Shown here: in pieces, positions 1 to 12,169 of the stretch
How positions within the stretch are numbered: the first letter of the stretch is position 1
Layout of the letters: every line of letters starts with the position of its first letter
Assembly (NCBI GenBank): GCA_022925895.1
Contig: JAKSYS010000181.1
Span: 30,349-94,348, forward strand
Reading direction: 5' to 3'
Length of the DNA stretch: 64,000 bases
Source of the DNA: Fragilaria crotonensis
Taxonomy: Eukaryota; Bacillariophyta; Fragilariophyceae; Fragilariales; Fragilariaceae
The notes under the pieces: model-generated
The model's database searches: none
Told to the model about the DNA's origin: nothing
What the model saw: only the letters and a program-made list of their open reading frames with translations
Program-made: the position numbers and the translations under genes

Positions 1-1338
1 TCTCGGCAGTTCGAGGGAGCCCTGTGTGTGTTTGTCCTCAAGCCCGCGTTAGTCATGCGGAGAAATGAAATCAGGATTCCTGGTTCGAGGGCATACGGAT
101 CCCATTAGAATGAACTGAAGTGACGTTAATTATGACGTCACATTACCGCACTACCTAATGTGATACAATACTGCAATAAGACAGTAACATATGGAGAGCA
201 ATACAGTACTGTAGCCGTATGCTGAGGTATGTGTTTCGGTCGTCGGACATCTTGCCTCTTCGGTTGTGACTAGATTCGCGAACGCAACATATGAACTTAC
301 GTGGTACAGACATTCAAAGAGGAGTAGACCTACAATACACTATATGAAGTATGAACACTTTCAGTTTTCAGTGCTCATACGGAACATTTCTGGAATTCGC
401 GTGAGAAGGCTAATACGAGGGTGAGACAAACTGTACGAGCAGTGAGCAGTGTGTTAACACTTCGTGCAGGATAATCCGACAGTATACTCATTTACGAAGT
501 AAAGGAGTATTGAACCCTTATGGAATTGTTGTACTCGAGTACTCCATCATGAGTTCTTGATCAAACCTCGAAACTCAAATGGTATCGTTCTCACTGCTGA
601 CTATGGGTCTGTGTTGATCTCACTTCTGCCTCCCGACACCACAATCAAATGCCTGTGCCTAGGGGTAGGCCTCTAGGCGGTACAAAGTGGGTTGGAAGTC
701 AATCCAGCCCAGAGGGCGACGTATAGCAATTGACGATGATCACCTCTCTCGCCACTACATCCGCTGGGCCGTCATCGGAGGCATTTTTAACTACTCGGAG
801 TACGCCGTATCATGCACCGAATGGCATCATCACCAGGATCTCTGACAGCGTCATTTTCAACCAAGCTCAAGTCTCTAGAAAAAAGCGAAGGCTTCTCGGC
901 GTAGGTCCCAATTCCGCTGCACCGAAAACGCGAAGGCACAACTCTCGTGTTGGTTCCAAAAGCGAACTCCTGACAAGACCCGAATTGTCGTTGCGATGGA
1001 TTCGCATTAGGCATCGACGATTAGTTCTGTTTCTCTACCAAACCTAAGACCTCTCAAGGGTTTCTTCGGCAATCAGTATGTTAACGCGAAGTCAAAAATC
1101 AACTTTTGGTCTCAACGCGAGCTAGGGTATCTACTTTCGCCTTCCTCGGTCAATGAGAATCATTAGGCGCTTCGCAATATGAATACATGAAGCTGTATTC
1201 TTGTTGCGAGTGTTGAAAGGGGATCCGAAGAACAACTGCAAAATGCGAAGGGCATCATGTTGGTCGAAACGAAATCTGCATTATACTCCTAGTTGGTACT
1301 TCTCACAAAATAACTACACCGTATATTGACATAATCAA
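1..1338. other. No supported gene at left edge
   Basis: I see no conserved protein, RNA gene or mobile element here. The longest open frames (about 105 codons on + and 75 on -, both between 730 and 1047) overlap each other and show no recognisable motif. The last part is presumably the promoter and 5' UTR of the gene starting at 1339. Confidence 0.5.
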
Positions 1339-2287
1339 ATGAAGACACTTGCTATCATCCAACTCCTTTCAACGGCGCCGTTCGCGGCCGCCGGTCTGCG
1401 TGGCGCTCGAACGTTGGCCTTCAGCGAAAGGAAGGTCACCACCTTTCATGAAGTCAAGCTGACACCCGAGAACGTGAGGCCTCCGAACCTGGGCGCAGAT
1501 AATGCCAGTGGAGTCGCCACAGTCCAACTTGACTACAACGAGCTTCGCCCGGAAGCAAAGTGGAAGATTTGCATTCAAGCTGACGTTCATGGCTTTACTC
1601 CCGACAAGTTGTACATTAAAAAAGCGCTCATCGATAAGAGTGTGGAATCAGCGGTTGTCGATTTTTCCGGTATGCTTAGCGACATTGATCCATACTTCGA
1701 TGGTTGCATCAAAGTCGCCGAAACCGAATTCAACCAAATCCTAGAAAATCCGGTAAGGCGGCAGAACGCATCACTCAGTTCCTTGCTCACTCATATAAAT
1801 CCACACGTCTCGCTGACACTTAATCCCTACTTGCCAGAACCTCTACTATGTAGAAGCCCTTATTGCAGAGGCACCGACTGCTCTCAACGAACATGGCGTT
1901 CGTGGTCAACTTGTCCACGAATTCTCCGTCCAAATCAAAGCCTCTTCTAAGGCGAAGGCAGCAAATATTGCTTTGGCAGACGTGCACGGAGAATCTACAA
2001 TTTCATTCGAAAAAGGTGGCGCAGTGGTTTGTATTGACGCCAAAATCGAGGGCTTTGATCCTTCGCTTGCTCAGATTCGCGGTCCTTCGAAGTTCAACCA
2101 AATGATTCTTGACTTCTCCAATAAGAAGCTCGGATCTGGTCGATTCAACGGATGCAGTACACTGTCTCAGCTTTCCACTTCCTCCAGTACCGTAAAGAGT
2201 ATTCTCCAAGACCCAACTGAGTATACCTTTTTTTTCCAAGACTCCAACCACATTATCCAGGTTCGGTTGGACAATGTTATCGTGTAG
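1339..2287 (+). CDS. Secreted protein with two CHRD-like domains
   Basis: Two exons, 1339-1752 and 1838-2287, joined by an 85-bp phase-0 GT-AG intron, give 287 residues. The N-terminus is a typical signal peptide (MKTLAIIQLL then Ala-rich), so the protein is probably secreted. Two tandem units follow, each with a strand, then an A-D/H-I-H-like turn, a VVDF or ILDF strand, a GC step, and an 'NP..YYVEAL..A....GVRGQL' end. That ending matches the CHRD domain of chordin and related secreted proteins. The first unit is split by the intron exactly after its Asn-Pro, and splicing restores the motif, which supports the gene model. No frame break is needed. The function is unknown; CHRD domains occur in extracellular proteins of many microbes. 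It lies upstream of a GH29 fucosidase on the same strand. Confidence 0.7.
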
Positions 2288-2629
2288 CTTGTAAGCTAAG
2301 TGAGGAGCAGGACACGGTGTGACATGGTGGATTTCAACAACAACTCGAAACATATATTATATTGTACCGGTCTGATGGGCGGCCGTTGGCCGCGTATGCA
2401 TATGTTGTACATAAATACGTTTTGTTCTGAATTCCTTTCTCCTACATGTAGTAGTAGTATACGACGTATGTGAAGAGAATTGTCAGAGTTAACAATGCAA
2501 CATATGTTGATATTGTTAGATTCAACAATACAATATCTTGTTATTGTTCGACTGACCAATACAATATATCGGTGACAATATATATTGCAATATATTGTAA
2601 TAATACAATCTATTGTTGCGCATCCCTGT

Positions 2630-2684
2630 CTCAGAGTGCTCAAGCAGTACCAGTACTTGTACTCAGAGTGCTCAAGCAGTACCA
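2630..2684. repeat. Short direct repeat, 23 bp, period 32
   Basis: A 23-bp unit beginning CTCAGAGTGCTCAAGC occurs at 2630-2652 and again, identical, at 2662-2684. Just upstream (about 2500-2620) is an AT-rich stretch full of CAATA/TATTG inverted words. Both lie in the spacer between the CHRD-like gene and the fucosidase, so they may fall in its 5' UTR or promoter. Confidence 0.75.
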
Positions 2685-2755
2685 TTATATCGTTTGTCTA
2701 TTGGCTATGCTTGTCAACCGATGTTCAGCGTACTAGTACACTTTTCTACTCAGCA

Positions 2756-4076
2756 ATGGCGATAACGATAAAGATAGTGATATTGCTGTTCTTGGTTCTC
2801 GTTCCTCGTTCTCATGGCTACGAAGCAACTTGGGAATCACTCGACACTCGCCCTCTCCCCGCGTGGTACGATGATGCCAAGTTTGGAATCTTTTTGCATT
2901 GGGGCGTCTTTTCGGTTCCTGCCTACGGAAGCGAATGGTTCTGGGATTTGTGGCAAGGGTCCAACGCGCAGCCGAGGTACGCAGAATTCATCGCCAAGAC
3001 AGAGGGTCCTCGCTTTTCGTATCCCGACTATGCCCATCGCTTCGATGCAACGCTTTACAAACCTGACGAATGGGCACACATTTTTGCTCGAGCTGGTGCG
3101 CAATACGTGGTGTTGACTTCCCAAGCACCACGAGGGATACACCATGTGGGATTCGAGGGACATTCCTTCCACTTGGAATTGGAACGTCATGGATGTGGGT
3201 CCGAAACGAGATTTGTTGGGAGATCTGGCGAAGCAAGTCAAGAATAGCACATCCCCACAAACAAACAAGCGAATCAAATTCGGAGTCTACCATAGCATGT
3301 TCGAATGGTTCAACTTGCTTTATACGAGAGATCGTGAGAACAATTTTGCAACCAACGACTTTGTAACTCAAAAAACGATGCCTGAGCTCTACGATTTGGT
3401 CAGAAAATATGAGCCAGAACTCATTTGGAGTGATGGAGATTGGGAAGCCCACAGCGACTATTGGCAATCGACGGAATTCCTGGCCTGGCTCGCCAATGAA
3501 TCAAAAGTCAAGGATACCGTCGTCTGGAACGATCGATGGGGTAACGATGCTCTTTGTCACCACGGAAGTTTTCTCACCTGTAGTGATGGCTTTCGACCAG
3601 ACTCGCTTGTGCCCAAAAAGTGGGAGTGTTGCAATACAGTTGATCGTACGAGCTGGGGATTGAATCGAGACGCAAACATTGCTGACTTTCGTTCTACCCG
3701 GGAGTTGATTCATACCCTAATTTCGACGGTAGCTTTAAATGGAAACTTGCTGCTCAACGTTGGGCCGGCTGCGGATGGAACGATCCGTCCTGCCTTTGTC
3801 GATCGTTTGCTAGGCATCGGAGAGTGGCTCGAAGTCAACGGTGAAGCCATTTACGAGAGTCGACCTTGGTCAGTCACACAACGCGATGCGAACAACACAG
3901 TGTATTACACTCGACGAAACGACACTGTTTTTGCCATAGTAACAGCGTGGAAATCAGAACTGCACTTGGCCTCGCCGATTCCTTCGTCCTCTACCAGGGT
4001 GCGAATGCTTGGTGTTGGGGAGACTTGCAATGGAGGGCTCGGTCAACCGGCATGGTTGTATCAGTTCCTCCCTTAG
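2756..4076 (+). CDS. Alpha-L-fucosidase, GH29 (one frame break)
   Basis: Glycoside hydrolase family 29 removes terminal L-fucose from glycans. The ATG at 2756 starts a hydrophobic signal peptide (residues 1-21, ending SHG), so the enzyme probably enters the secretory pathway. Family signatures appear in order: FGIFLHWGVFSVPAYGSEW, then YVVLTS, then KHHEGYTMWDS, then GVYHSMFEWFNLLY, and ELIWSDGDWE, whose first Asp aligns with the catalytic nucleophile of the family. LLLNVGP near the C-terminus is also typical. The frame changes inside the CCC run at 3120-3122: one extra C separates YVVLTS from KHHEGYTMW, which are adjacent in every homolog I know. This is a +1 indel, more likely a sequence error than a dead gene, because the rest is well conserved. 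Length (about 440 residues) fits the family. Confidence 0.88.
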
Positions 4077-4221
4077 CCCCGACACTATTCCCTGCCAATA
4101 TGCATGGGTATTGTCTCTCTCCGATCTAGACAATTCGAATGGTGGCAGCAAGGAGTCGAGTATTAAGTAAAGGCTAGTTTTACGTGTTTCATGAATTTTC
4201 ACTGCAAAGAATTCCTTCACC

Positions 4222-7200
4222 CTAACTCTGTTTACATTCTGGTTGGCCATCAGGGGCATTCGCGTTGTGCCTCGTAAGTTCCAACAGTGTGGGCCCCTCA
4301 GAGGACATCGAGGTGTTCAGATTCTCTCCCCTGTTGGACTTGCTAGGAACAAAGGAAACAGATTTCTTGGCGCTGGTGCTGTTCCAGTTTTGGCGGTTGC
4401 TTGGAGAAAGAACGTTCTGAGGAGTGGTTGGAGCCGAGGACTGAGGATCATACAAATCAAGCAATTGGCCACCATTCTCTTGGTCAACTTCATCTGAGGG
4501 ACCCAGAAGCAAGTTATCGGCGTATACCTCTTCCCCTGCTGTATGAAAGGACTGCTCGTGAATCGCGCTCGATTCCATGTTGCTTTGGTCCACCTGAAGT
4601 TCTGCACGTTGCAAAGCCAGATGTGCAGACGTCACTTCGTGCTTCAGCCGTTCCACCTCCTTTTCAAGCTCCCAGGAGCGCTGTTCAGCCTTTTGGACGT
4701 CAGTGATGGCAGCCGAGTTCTTCATCATGAGTTCTCGCTTTTCGTCGTTCATCGCTTGTAATTGCTCTTCATACTCCTCCCGTAATGCCGACAATGTTGA
4801 TCCGCTCACGCCGCCTCTTGAGTAAGGCATCCCTACTGACTCGCTGAAGTCAGCGTCGAACTCTTCAGAAATGCCACCAAGCGTACCAATCATACCAGGA
4901 GCGGCCATTTTCTTTTTGAGAGAACGATTCTCCTCGAGAACTGCATTGAATTCCTTCTGTAGCATCTCCAACTGATTCTGTGTTTTCCCATCTGCACCGT
5001 ACCGCCCACCAAGTTGCCTTCGATAACGCTCGTTCTCGTCGAGAAGATTGTTTTTTTCTTTCTCCAAGGTACGGATGGACTCTTCGAGTTGCTCAGTTTC
5101 ACCAGTCAGCTCGTTGATGCGTGACATTGAAAACTGAAGTTTATGTTTGTACGACGAAACTTTCGCACGGGTCTTGTGTTCGAATTCCTCCTTCTCCTTT
5201 CGAAAATCATATAGGGTTTGCTTCATGGCGTCGATCTCATCCTCTAACTCGCGAATGATCTCGTTGGCCTTACCTTTCGAGTCTTTCAGCATTCCCTTCC
5301 CCTTGGCGAGAAGCTTCTCTCGATCTTCTTCGGCTTGTTTCCTCAAGCTTTCGATTTCGATTGTGTATTCACGCTTTAGGTGTGCTATTCGCGTTTCGTA
5401 GTCAGATTCAGCGGCTTCTAAGCTGTGCGTCATCTTGAGCTTGAGCTCTTCAAAATCAGCCAAACTCTTTCGCTTGAGCTCTTCGTAATCAGCGTGCGAT
5501 TTTTCAATCTTTTTTCGGAAGGATACACGTTCCTCCTCTAACAACCGGTTCATATTCATTTGTAAGTCATCGAGTTCACGCCTTGCCTTTTCGTCCAGCG
5601 TGTCGCGAGTTTCGTTCAACATACATTCGGCGCTGATACGCTCTCCCTCACGCACTTGCTTTTCATGTTCAAGCTCGTGGACAAGACTTTCCTTAACTTC
5701 TTTCAACGTTGCAAGCTCTCCTCTCAGATCTTTCTCGCGATCAATAGTAGCATTCAAGTCAGACTTTGTGCTCTCGAATGCATCGAAAGTTAGATTCAAC
5801 TCGTTCTCAAATTCTGCACTTTTTTGCTGCTCTTCTTGCAATTTGACTTCCATCTCTTGGAGCTCTCCGTGAAGATTTTTTTCGCGATCTTGCGATTGAA
5901 TAAGCAGTTCTAAAGTTTCCGCAAGCTCAGCTTTCGTTTTGTTCCATTCTTCCAGACGCTCTTCGGATATAGTCAGATTCTCCTTGTTTTGGTTTGATAA
6001 ACTTTCGATGTCATCGCGGAGGCCCTTTTCACGTGATGTTGATTCAACAAGGAGAGCAATGTTTTTAGTTAATCCTTCTTTGGTTTCGTCGAGCTCTTGT
6101 TTCAAGGCAGTGACTTGCAGTCCCAATTCCTCCCATTTTCCTGTCCATTCAATAACTTCCTCCTTCAGGTCTTCCTCACGCTCTTGAGTCTCCTCCAACT
6201 CTATCACTGTTGATTCCAGCTGCTTCTTCGTTGACAGATACTGATCTTTGAAACGATCTGACAGTCGCTGAATGTCATCTAACTTCTCCTCAAGACGCTG
6301 CACATTGTCTTCACTGCGTCTGGCAGCAAATTCTCTGAGCTGTTCGTTTTCATTTCTCAATCGAAGAAGTTCTTCCTTAACAATGGGATTCAGTTCACTG
6401 ATCCCTTCACCTACATTGGGACCATCGCAATCTACGTCCCTTCCTCAGACATCTTCTTGCGTAAGACCTCTGCCTCTTCTTGGAAGGAGCGAGCCCCACC
6501 AATCAGCTCTTCATGAGCACTGTTGAGACTCTTGCTAATTTCTGTTGCACGCTTCAAGTCTTCTTGACATTCGACGAGTTGAAATTCAGCCTCAACGGCG
6601 CGTGTCTTGTATTCTCCAACTGCCGACGAAGTGGTTGCATGGATTTGATTTCATTCTCCAAGCGCAGGCACTGCGCTACAGACGCGCTATGCGCTTCTTC
6701 TTCGCGTTTCAAACAATCCCTCAGGTCGGCCAGTTGCTCCAAGCGCTCACGGCACTTTCTCAGCTTTTCTTCGGTTTCTGCCAATTTCTCCTTGGAGTGT
6801 TCCAGTAGATCTAACTCATCACGTAGCTTTACGACTTCACGGTTCGCCTTTTGTTCTCTGTCTCGAATGTCTTGTAGTGCGTAAAGCTCCTCGCGAAGAG
6901 CAGCCAACTCCTTCTCATGCGCTTCGTTGGCTTCGTCCATTGAGCGCAAACTTTCCGATTCTACCTTCATCATGTCTCTCCGAACCCTCATTTCCAGCTC
7001 TTGCATCTTGATTGCTAGATTAGCCTCCCTATTAGTGCTGTTCTCCAAATCTATCATCAGACTCGCGTTCCTACGCCTGAGATCATCAATTTTTCTCTCC
7101 ATCGAAGGATCCATAGTCGGAGGAGAGAAGACACTGTGAAATGACGTCTGACTACCCGGCGATCTCCTTTTCCGCAATGGTGAGAATCCCGAAGGTGTTG

Positions 7201-8630
7201 CTGCCGTTTCTTCCAGACTTCTCCTTGATCCTATCGATGCGACTTCACTCCCATCGCTCTGTCGTGCAGTAAGCGGTGTCATGGTCGATGAAGAACGATT
7301 TTGTTCGACCACCGCCATCAAACACTGCTGTAGGTCTCGTGACAAACTCAAAATCTTTTCAACGTGCGCTTGACGTTCTCGACACCCATCTGAGATAGCA
7401 TAACATAAGAGAGCAGATAAAAGCGCTGTTTGACGATCATTCAACGACATTTCGGGGGTGCTGCATCGCCTAGCGAATGCTGGAGAGACAAGCGCAACAA
7501 CATTGTAAACTGCGCCCCAAACATCTTCAATAGTCGAGAAAGCCGGCGGGCTTGGCGGTTGTCCACAGAGATGCTCGGCAACGTGAAGAATTGCCCTGCG
7601 ACGATCAGGCGACATGGGTTAGCAAATCAATTCTGAAACACCCATATGAATGAGTCAACGAACTTACAAAGAAACTTTCATATTATCTAGAACCTCGAGA
7701 TTCGACAGAGAACCAAGGCCAGACATTTGAGGGAAAGTACGAATCCAACTAATGAGCGCCGTGAGTTCGATGTTGCTGGCCGTAGGTGCTTTTCTTGGTT
7801 CGGTTTGCGAACTGCGAATGGACGTGAAAGATCGACGAGGACGTGAAGGGGTCGACATTCGTGTGACGGATGAAAAGGAGTTATCCAGGTCGCGGCGTGA
7901 GCCGCTGCTCCTTGGTGTTTCGATCTCGTCTTGTTTTGGTCGAGTCGATTGCGGAGTCCTTATCGAAGAACGACTTGGTGATCTACCAGATGTCCTGGAG
8001 CGTGCTGGAGACTTTGTGGGTGTCTTGGAACGACTGGGCGATCTGCGCGGAGTTTTAGGAAACGCTTCGATCAGGGTCATCAAAGCATGTTGCATTTCCT
8101 TTGAAAGGCCCATAATGCGATTAATGTACGTGACCCTCTGCAAACAACCCTCGCCGATGGCAGTAGAAAGCAGACAAGAAACGAGGACGAATCTGAGCTC
8201 ACCCGGGACAAGTCTGCGACCAGCGATCTTCTGTAGCAACTTCGGGGTCGACAAGGCAGTGAAGATTTGCCCCCAAATTGCTTCCACCTCAATCGCTGCG
8301 TCGTCGTTCAGGGGCATCGCCAGTATTTCTTCGGTCACCCTCAACACGGCTCTAGTAGAGATGATGAATCAATTATCTTAGATCTGATACCTGCATACAT
8401 CGATCAAGCATTGAAAGAGAATCTTCTTTCGCAACTTACCTCGCGACAGGGGCCAAGGAAAGCCATTCAATGGAATCATAGTACGTTGGGTTTTCGGTAA
8501 GTGCGTCAAATTGCGGAAACGTTTTCAACCAGGCTATCAAGGAATCGACCTTGATACGATCGAACTCTGATGAGAGCAACCGATTGGGAGTCGATGACGC
8601 CTGTAAAGACGACATGATTGCCGCAATCAA
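4222..8630 (-). CDS. Large coiled-coil protein with two HOOK-like N-terminal domains
   Basis: Minus-strand gene with exons 8630-8440, 8351-7668 and 7595-4222; introns are 88 and 72 bp, and the second has a CTAAC branch point. The total is about 1,415 residues. The N-terminus holds two copies of a HOOK/calponin-homology-like module. Each has a 'LI.W..TFPQ' start, an 'L.V.E..L' helix split by an intron at the same place, a WG.IF/VWGAVY helix, and an end of 'L..C..S..IG/D.C..R..HI..I..LS...Q..L'. A Ser/Pro/Arg linker with SPSRS-type repeats separates them. About 1,000 residues of heptad coiled coil follow. HOOK-family proteins link cargo to dynein, so a microtubule adaptor or structural role is plausible. 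Two single-base losses (near 6610 and 6440) break the last exon, and the coiled coil continues across both. The start could also be the second Met (MSSLQ). Confidence 0.7.
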
Positions 8631-9245
8631 TCGAATGCGTGTATTTCAGAAGACAACACGAATTTGTCTGTTCACCATTTTGTGGGTATCGACGACCAAA
8701 AAAAACGACCGAAACGTGAATTCGGATGCATTCAAGGTGATGCCTACGGTAGATTTTTTACTATACTTGCAGTCAATAATATTTATTCAATGTTTAATAT
8801 ATGATATGTAGTCATTTGATTACATAAACACATAAACCCACTCACTGTACTGCACTCCAGTACCTTCAGCTGGTACTACTCCAGTGATGTTGCTGGCGTC
8901 AAGCACTGACGTACAACCTGGTACATGGACCGTACGACGTCTACTCGCGCACTGAAACTCTCGAAGGTCATTGAGTCATTGCGTTTGACACTTTGCCATG
9001 TGCCATGTGCCATGTGTGATATGTGTGTACTGTAGTACCAGGTAGCGTAGTACATATAGGGTATGATAAATGCTACAAGTATGACATGCTACGCTTGTAC
9101 TAGACCTACGACGATTCGAAATCCTGAAATCCTGAATCCTCGTCAAATCGTTTCACCAAACCGGTATCTGCCTGCAAGTAGTCGTACGGTAGGTCACAAG
9201 TCACAAGTCACAACACATAATAAATGTAGCTTCTCAGGATTCACC
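8631..9245. other. Divergent intergenic region (putative promoters)
   Basis: This separates the starts of the coiled-coil gene (-) and the transporter (+), so it should hold both promoters. It carries several GTAC-centred words (for example CAACCTGGTACATGG near 8925) and a short direct repeat of CATGTGCCATGTG type near 9000. I see no gene. Confidence 0.45.
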
Positions 9246-10703
9246 ATGTCAGCATCTCTTGCCGTCCCGCAAACCACGATATCTATAGACGAAGCCATCG
9301 AGCGTTTGGGATATGGTCGCTTTCAGCTTCGTGTGCTCGTCGCTGCTGGCCTTTGCTTTGCCGCTGACGCAATGGAAGTCTTGTTATTGAGCTTCCTTGC
9401 GGTTGTACTTCAAGCAATCTGGGACCTAACCAGTCAGCAAACAGCCCTCCTCACGAGTATTGTCTTTGTGGGACAATTCGCGGGTACACTCACTTTGGGA
9501 CCATTGGGTGATAAGATTGGACGTCGTCCAGTGTTCTTGCTGTCCGCCCTTGTCATTGCAATATTCGGTCTGGCCACTGCGTTTTGCAATTCATTCACAG
9601 CGCTTGTACTGGTTCGCATGATGGTCGGATTTGGAGTTGGAGGACTACTAGTTCCCTTTGATATTCTCGCGGAACTCGTTCCTGTGGAGCATAGAGGACG
9701 AGATTTGGTCTTTATTGAGTATTTCTGGACTTTTGGCACGTTGCTCGTTCCCCTTGTGGCATTCTTGACGCTGGGAAACGAAGTGGACGACATTCACGAC
9801 AACCAGGATGGATGGCGCTACTTTGTCGCAATATGTGCGCTCCTGTCTCCTATCTGCAATTATTGGCACTTGTTTGGTGCCAGAATCGCCACGTTGGCTC
9901 TTGACGGTGGGTAAGGCCGACAAGGCCATGGAGATATTGAGGCAGGGAGCCGAGGCAAATCATAAGGACCCGTTCGTAGTCTTTCCCGAGGGAACTATGC
10001 TGAAAGCCGAACAACCTGAAGCATCTTCCATCAAGGATCTCTTTGATCCGGTGTGGCGCTGGATAACAGTTTGCCTCTGGACTGCTTGGGCTGGTTTTGC
10101 TTTCCTCTATTACGGAACCATACTGTCCACTACACTCATCTTTTCCAATTCACCCGATGATACCCAGACCAGCGATTCCTATACTTTTGACTACGGAGCT
10201 ATTTTCGTTTCCGGATCTGCTGAAGTCTTTGGGACGACCATTGCCATTTTCGCCATTGACCGTATCGGTCGCGTTCCGTTACAGGCCATTTCCTTTACGG
10301 TCGGAGGCATCAGCATCATGGTGCTCGCAATTTTAGCCAACGTACCCGAATCCCCCCGCGCTGCCTTGGTGACATTTGCCTTTGTTGCCCGAATGTTTAT
10401 GATGTCGGGCAACATTACGACATGGGTTGCCACCGCAGAGATTCTAACGACGGAGATCCGCACCACGGGCCATTCAGCAGCCAATGCGTGCGCCCGCATT
10501 GGGGGCTTTGTGCACCCTACTTGGTACAGCAATCAACTCCTCCCCTGGTGATTGGTGGTGTCATGCTGGGAATTTCACTATTAACCACCTTGGCAGTAAC
10601 GGGATTGCCAGAAACCAAGGGGAAGACACTTGGTTTGCACCCACATCATTATGATGTGACGCCAACATTGTCGAGTCAAGTTCCAGAAAGCGTTATGACT
10701 TGA
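9246..10703 (+). CDS. MFS transporter, SV2/SVOP-like (two frame breaks)
   Basis: A major facilitator superfamily membrane transporter of the sugar/organic solute branch, similar to SVOP/SV2 proteins. I choose the ATG at 9246 (MSASLAVPQ) because homologous sequence begins with the DEAIERLGYGRFQ segment typical of SVOP proteins just after it. Hydrophobic helices follow, with the GDKIGRR loop after TM2 and VPESPRWLLTVGK after TM6, then the central loop and six more helices, ending in LPETKGKTLG. The frame changes near 9850 (before the VPESPRW helix) and near 10515 (after the ARIGGFV helix). Both are single-base indels that leave all family motifs in order. The substrate cannot be named. The membrane is probably the plasma membrane or an endomembrane. 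Confidence 0.8.
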
Positions 10704-11047
10704 GGTCTCACATGAAAATGCCCAGCAAACTCTCCAATGCACTACGCCGCATTTTTTGACGCCTGCCGATTTCCCACGAAGTGGTTGATTGTTGTCTCAT
10801 CACTGATATGATGTTTTGAGAAAGGTGGTCTCGAGGTCATTTTTCATCTAATCCCTTGACAACTGCAAATAGTGATCCCATCGAATTCACCCAACCCACG
10901 TGACAAATACACTAAGAAGACTATGCATATAGAGCCCCGAGAATACAGTAACTACAAAAACTTTTGACCGCCCCTTGTACATCGTTTGCACGATGACATG
11001 GGGTCGGAACCTTTTCATGTTGCTTATGCGTAAGGGCTTTTACTTTC
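10704..11047. other. Convergent 3' spacer
   Basis: This 344-bp spacer lies between the 3' ends of the transporter (+) and RPL7 (-). It should hold both 3' UTRs and polyadenylation sites. No gene is seen. Confidence 0.4.
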
Positions 11048-11766
11048 TTAGAGCATCTTCTTGATAAAAGTATTGATTTCCTCACCGCGAGCACCGGCTT
11101 CTCCACCCTCCATGAAATGTAGCATCTTGGTCTTGCGAGAGAATCCTCCTTGGGGTTGTTAAGCTTGAATGGCCACAAAAAGTTGTTGGCCTCTTTGAAG
11201 TGAGGTCCGACGGTGATGATTTCGTGCAACAAGTCCGGAACACAGTTAATTCCGAACTTGCCGAGGCCTTCTTCAATCACAGCATTCTCTCCGATTGGAA
11301 TGCGTTGCTTGTTGAGCTTTCCGAATCCACGCTTCAGAATCAACTTCTCAACGATAGAGCGTGATGGGTAACCGTATGTAACGTACGGCTCAATCAGACG
11401 AAGCATGCGGATAGTAGCTTCGTTGAGACGCACAAAGGTGGCGTTGTGCAATTGACGAAGGCGGAACAATTGCATCACCTTCTTGGCTTTTGGAGAAACT
11501 CCAATGGTACCACGGATACGGATGACAATGACGAGCTTTGGCTCCGCCGGAACGTAGAAACCTCCTTGTGCCTTGGCGGAACGACGATTGTCGACCTCGG
11601 CCTTTTCTTGTGCGGCGTATTCTTCAGCGTATTTCTTGGCCTTTTCCGTCCATTGAGCAACGTCGGAGATGGCTTTTGCCTCAGCAGCCTTGGAGGCTGC
11701 TTCACGGTCGGCAGTGATTTTGGCTTGTGTAGCCTGCTTCTTGAGAACTGATTCAGGAGTCTTCAT
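11048..11766 (-). CDS. RPL7: 60S ribosomal protein L7 (uL30), one frame break
   Basis: A structural protein of the cytosolic large ribosomal subunit. The ATG at 11766 gives MKTPESVLKK and a basic/Ala-rich N-terminal extension. The L7/L30 core follows: FYVPAEPKLVIVIRIRG, the LRQLHNATFVRLN segment, PYVTYGYPS, and the NNFLWPFKLNNPKGGF stretch, ending in TFIKKML. It has no intron. The last part (after about residue 205) is in another frame: in the AAGGAGGATTC context at 11146-11151 one G appears to be missing, and restoring a GGA GGA reading gives the conserved lysine-rich end and a stop at 11048-11050. An essential single ribosomal protein is unlikely to be naturally broken here, so I read this as a sequence error. 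Confidence 0.93.
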
Positions 11767-12169
11767 GGTGAAAACGTAATCAGTGTTTTGGATATGATTG
11801 ACGGGGGTGGGGGACAGCGATGGTACATCCGTATTTGCTCACGTAGAACATCGTACAAATTATGCCTGGGCAAGTAGGAATGGTAAGCAGTAAAGTTAGT
11901 CCAATGATTCGTTTGATTTCACAACACCAGACAACCTTAGCTAGAACTAGAGTAGATATGTGGGCCCAATGTACGCGTGATTCTGTGCCTAGTTGTCACG
12001 TTATTGCTAGTAGTAGTACCTTTTGCAGTACACAGTAAACACATGTACAGCCGAGTAGGCCTAGTGTAGTTGTAGTTGCCAGTAGTATGATAGAGTCACT
12101 AAACTTTTTCCAAGGTCCAAACGCAAAAATTGCCCTGAATCAACGTGGATACAGAAATACCGCAGGAAG
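11767..12169. other. Spacer upstream of RPL7
   Basis: This holds the presumed RPL7 promoter and the 3' end of the CDPK gene, both on the minus strand. The 12000-12080 part is rich in GTAC/AGTA words. I see no gene or RNA. Confidence 0.4.

Noticed and set aside
730-1047. Overlapping frames on both strands near the left edge
   Set aside because: They are short, basic and without motif, and they overlap each other. Neither is supported.
3100-3150. Programmed frameshift in the fucosidase gene
   Set aside because: No slippery heptamer or downstream structure is evident, and similar breaks occur in unrelated genes of the window.
6361-6620. Introns instead of frame breaks between the two parts of the coiled-coil exon
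   Set aside because: The heptad sequence continues in the other frame with no gap, and there is no GT-AG pair at the two points, so one-base losses explain it better.
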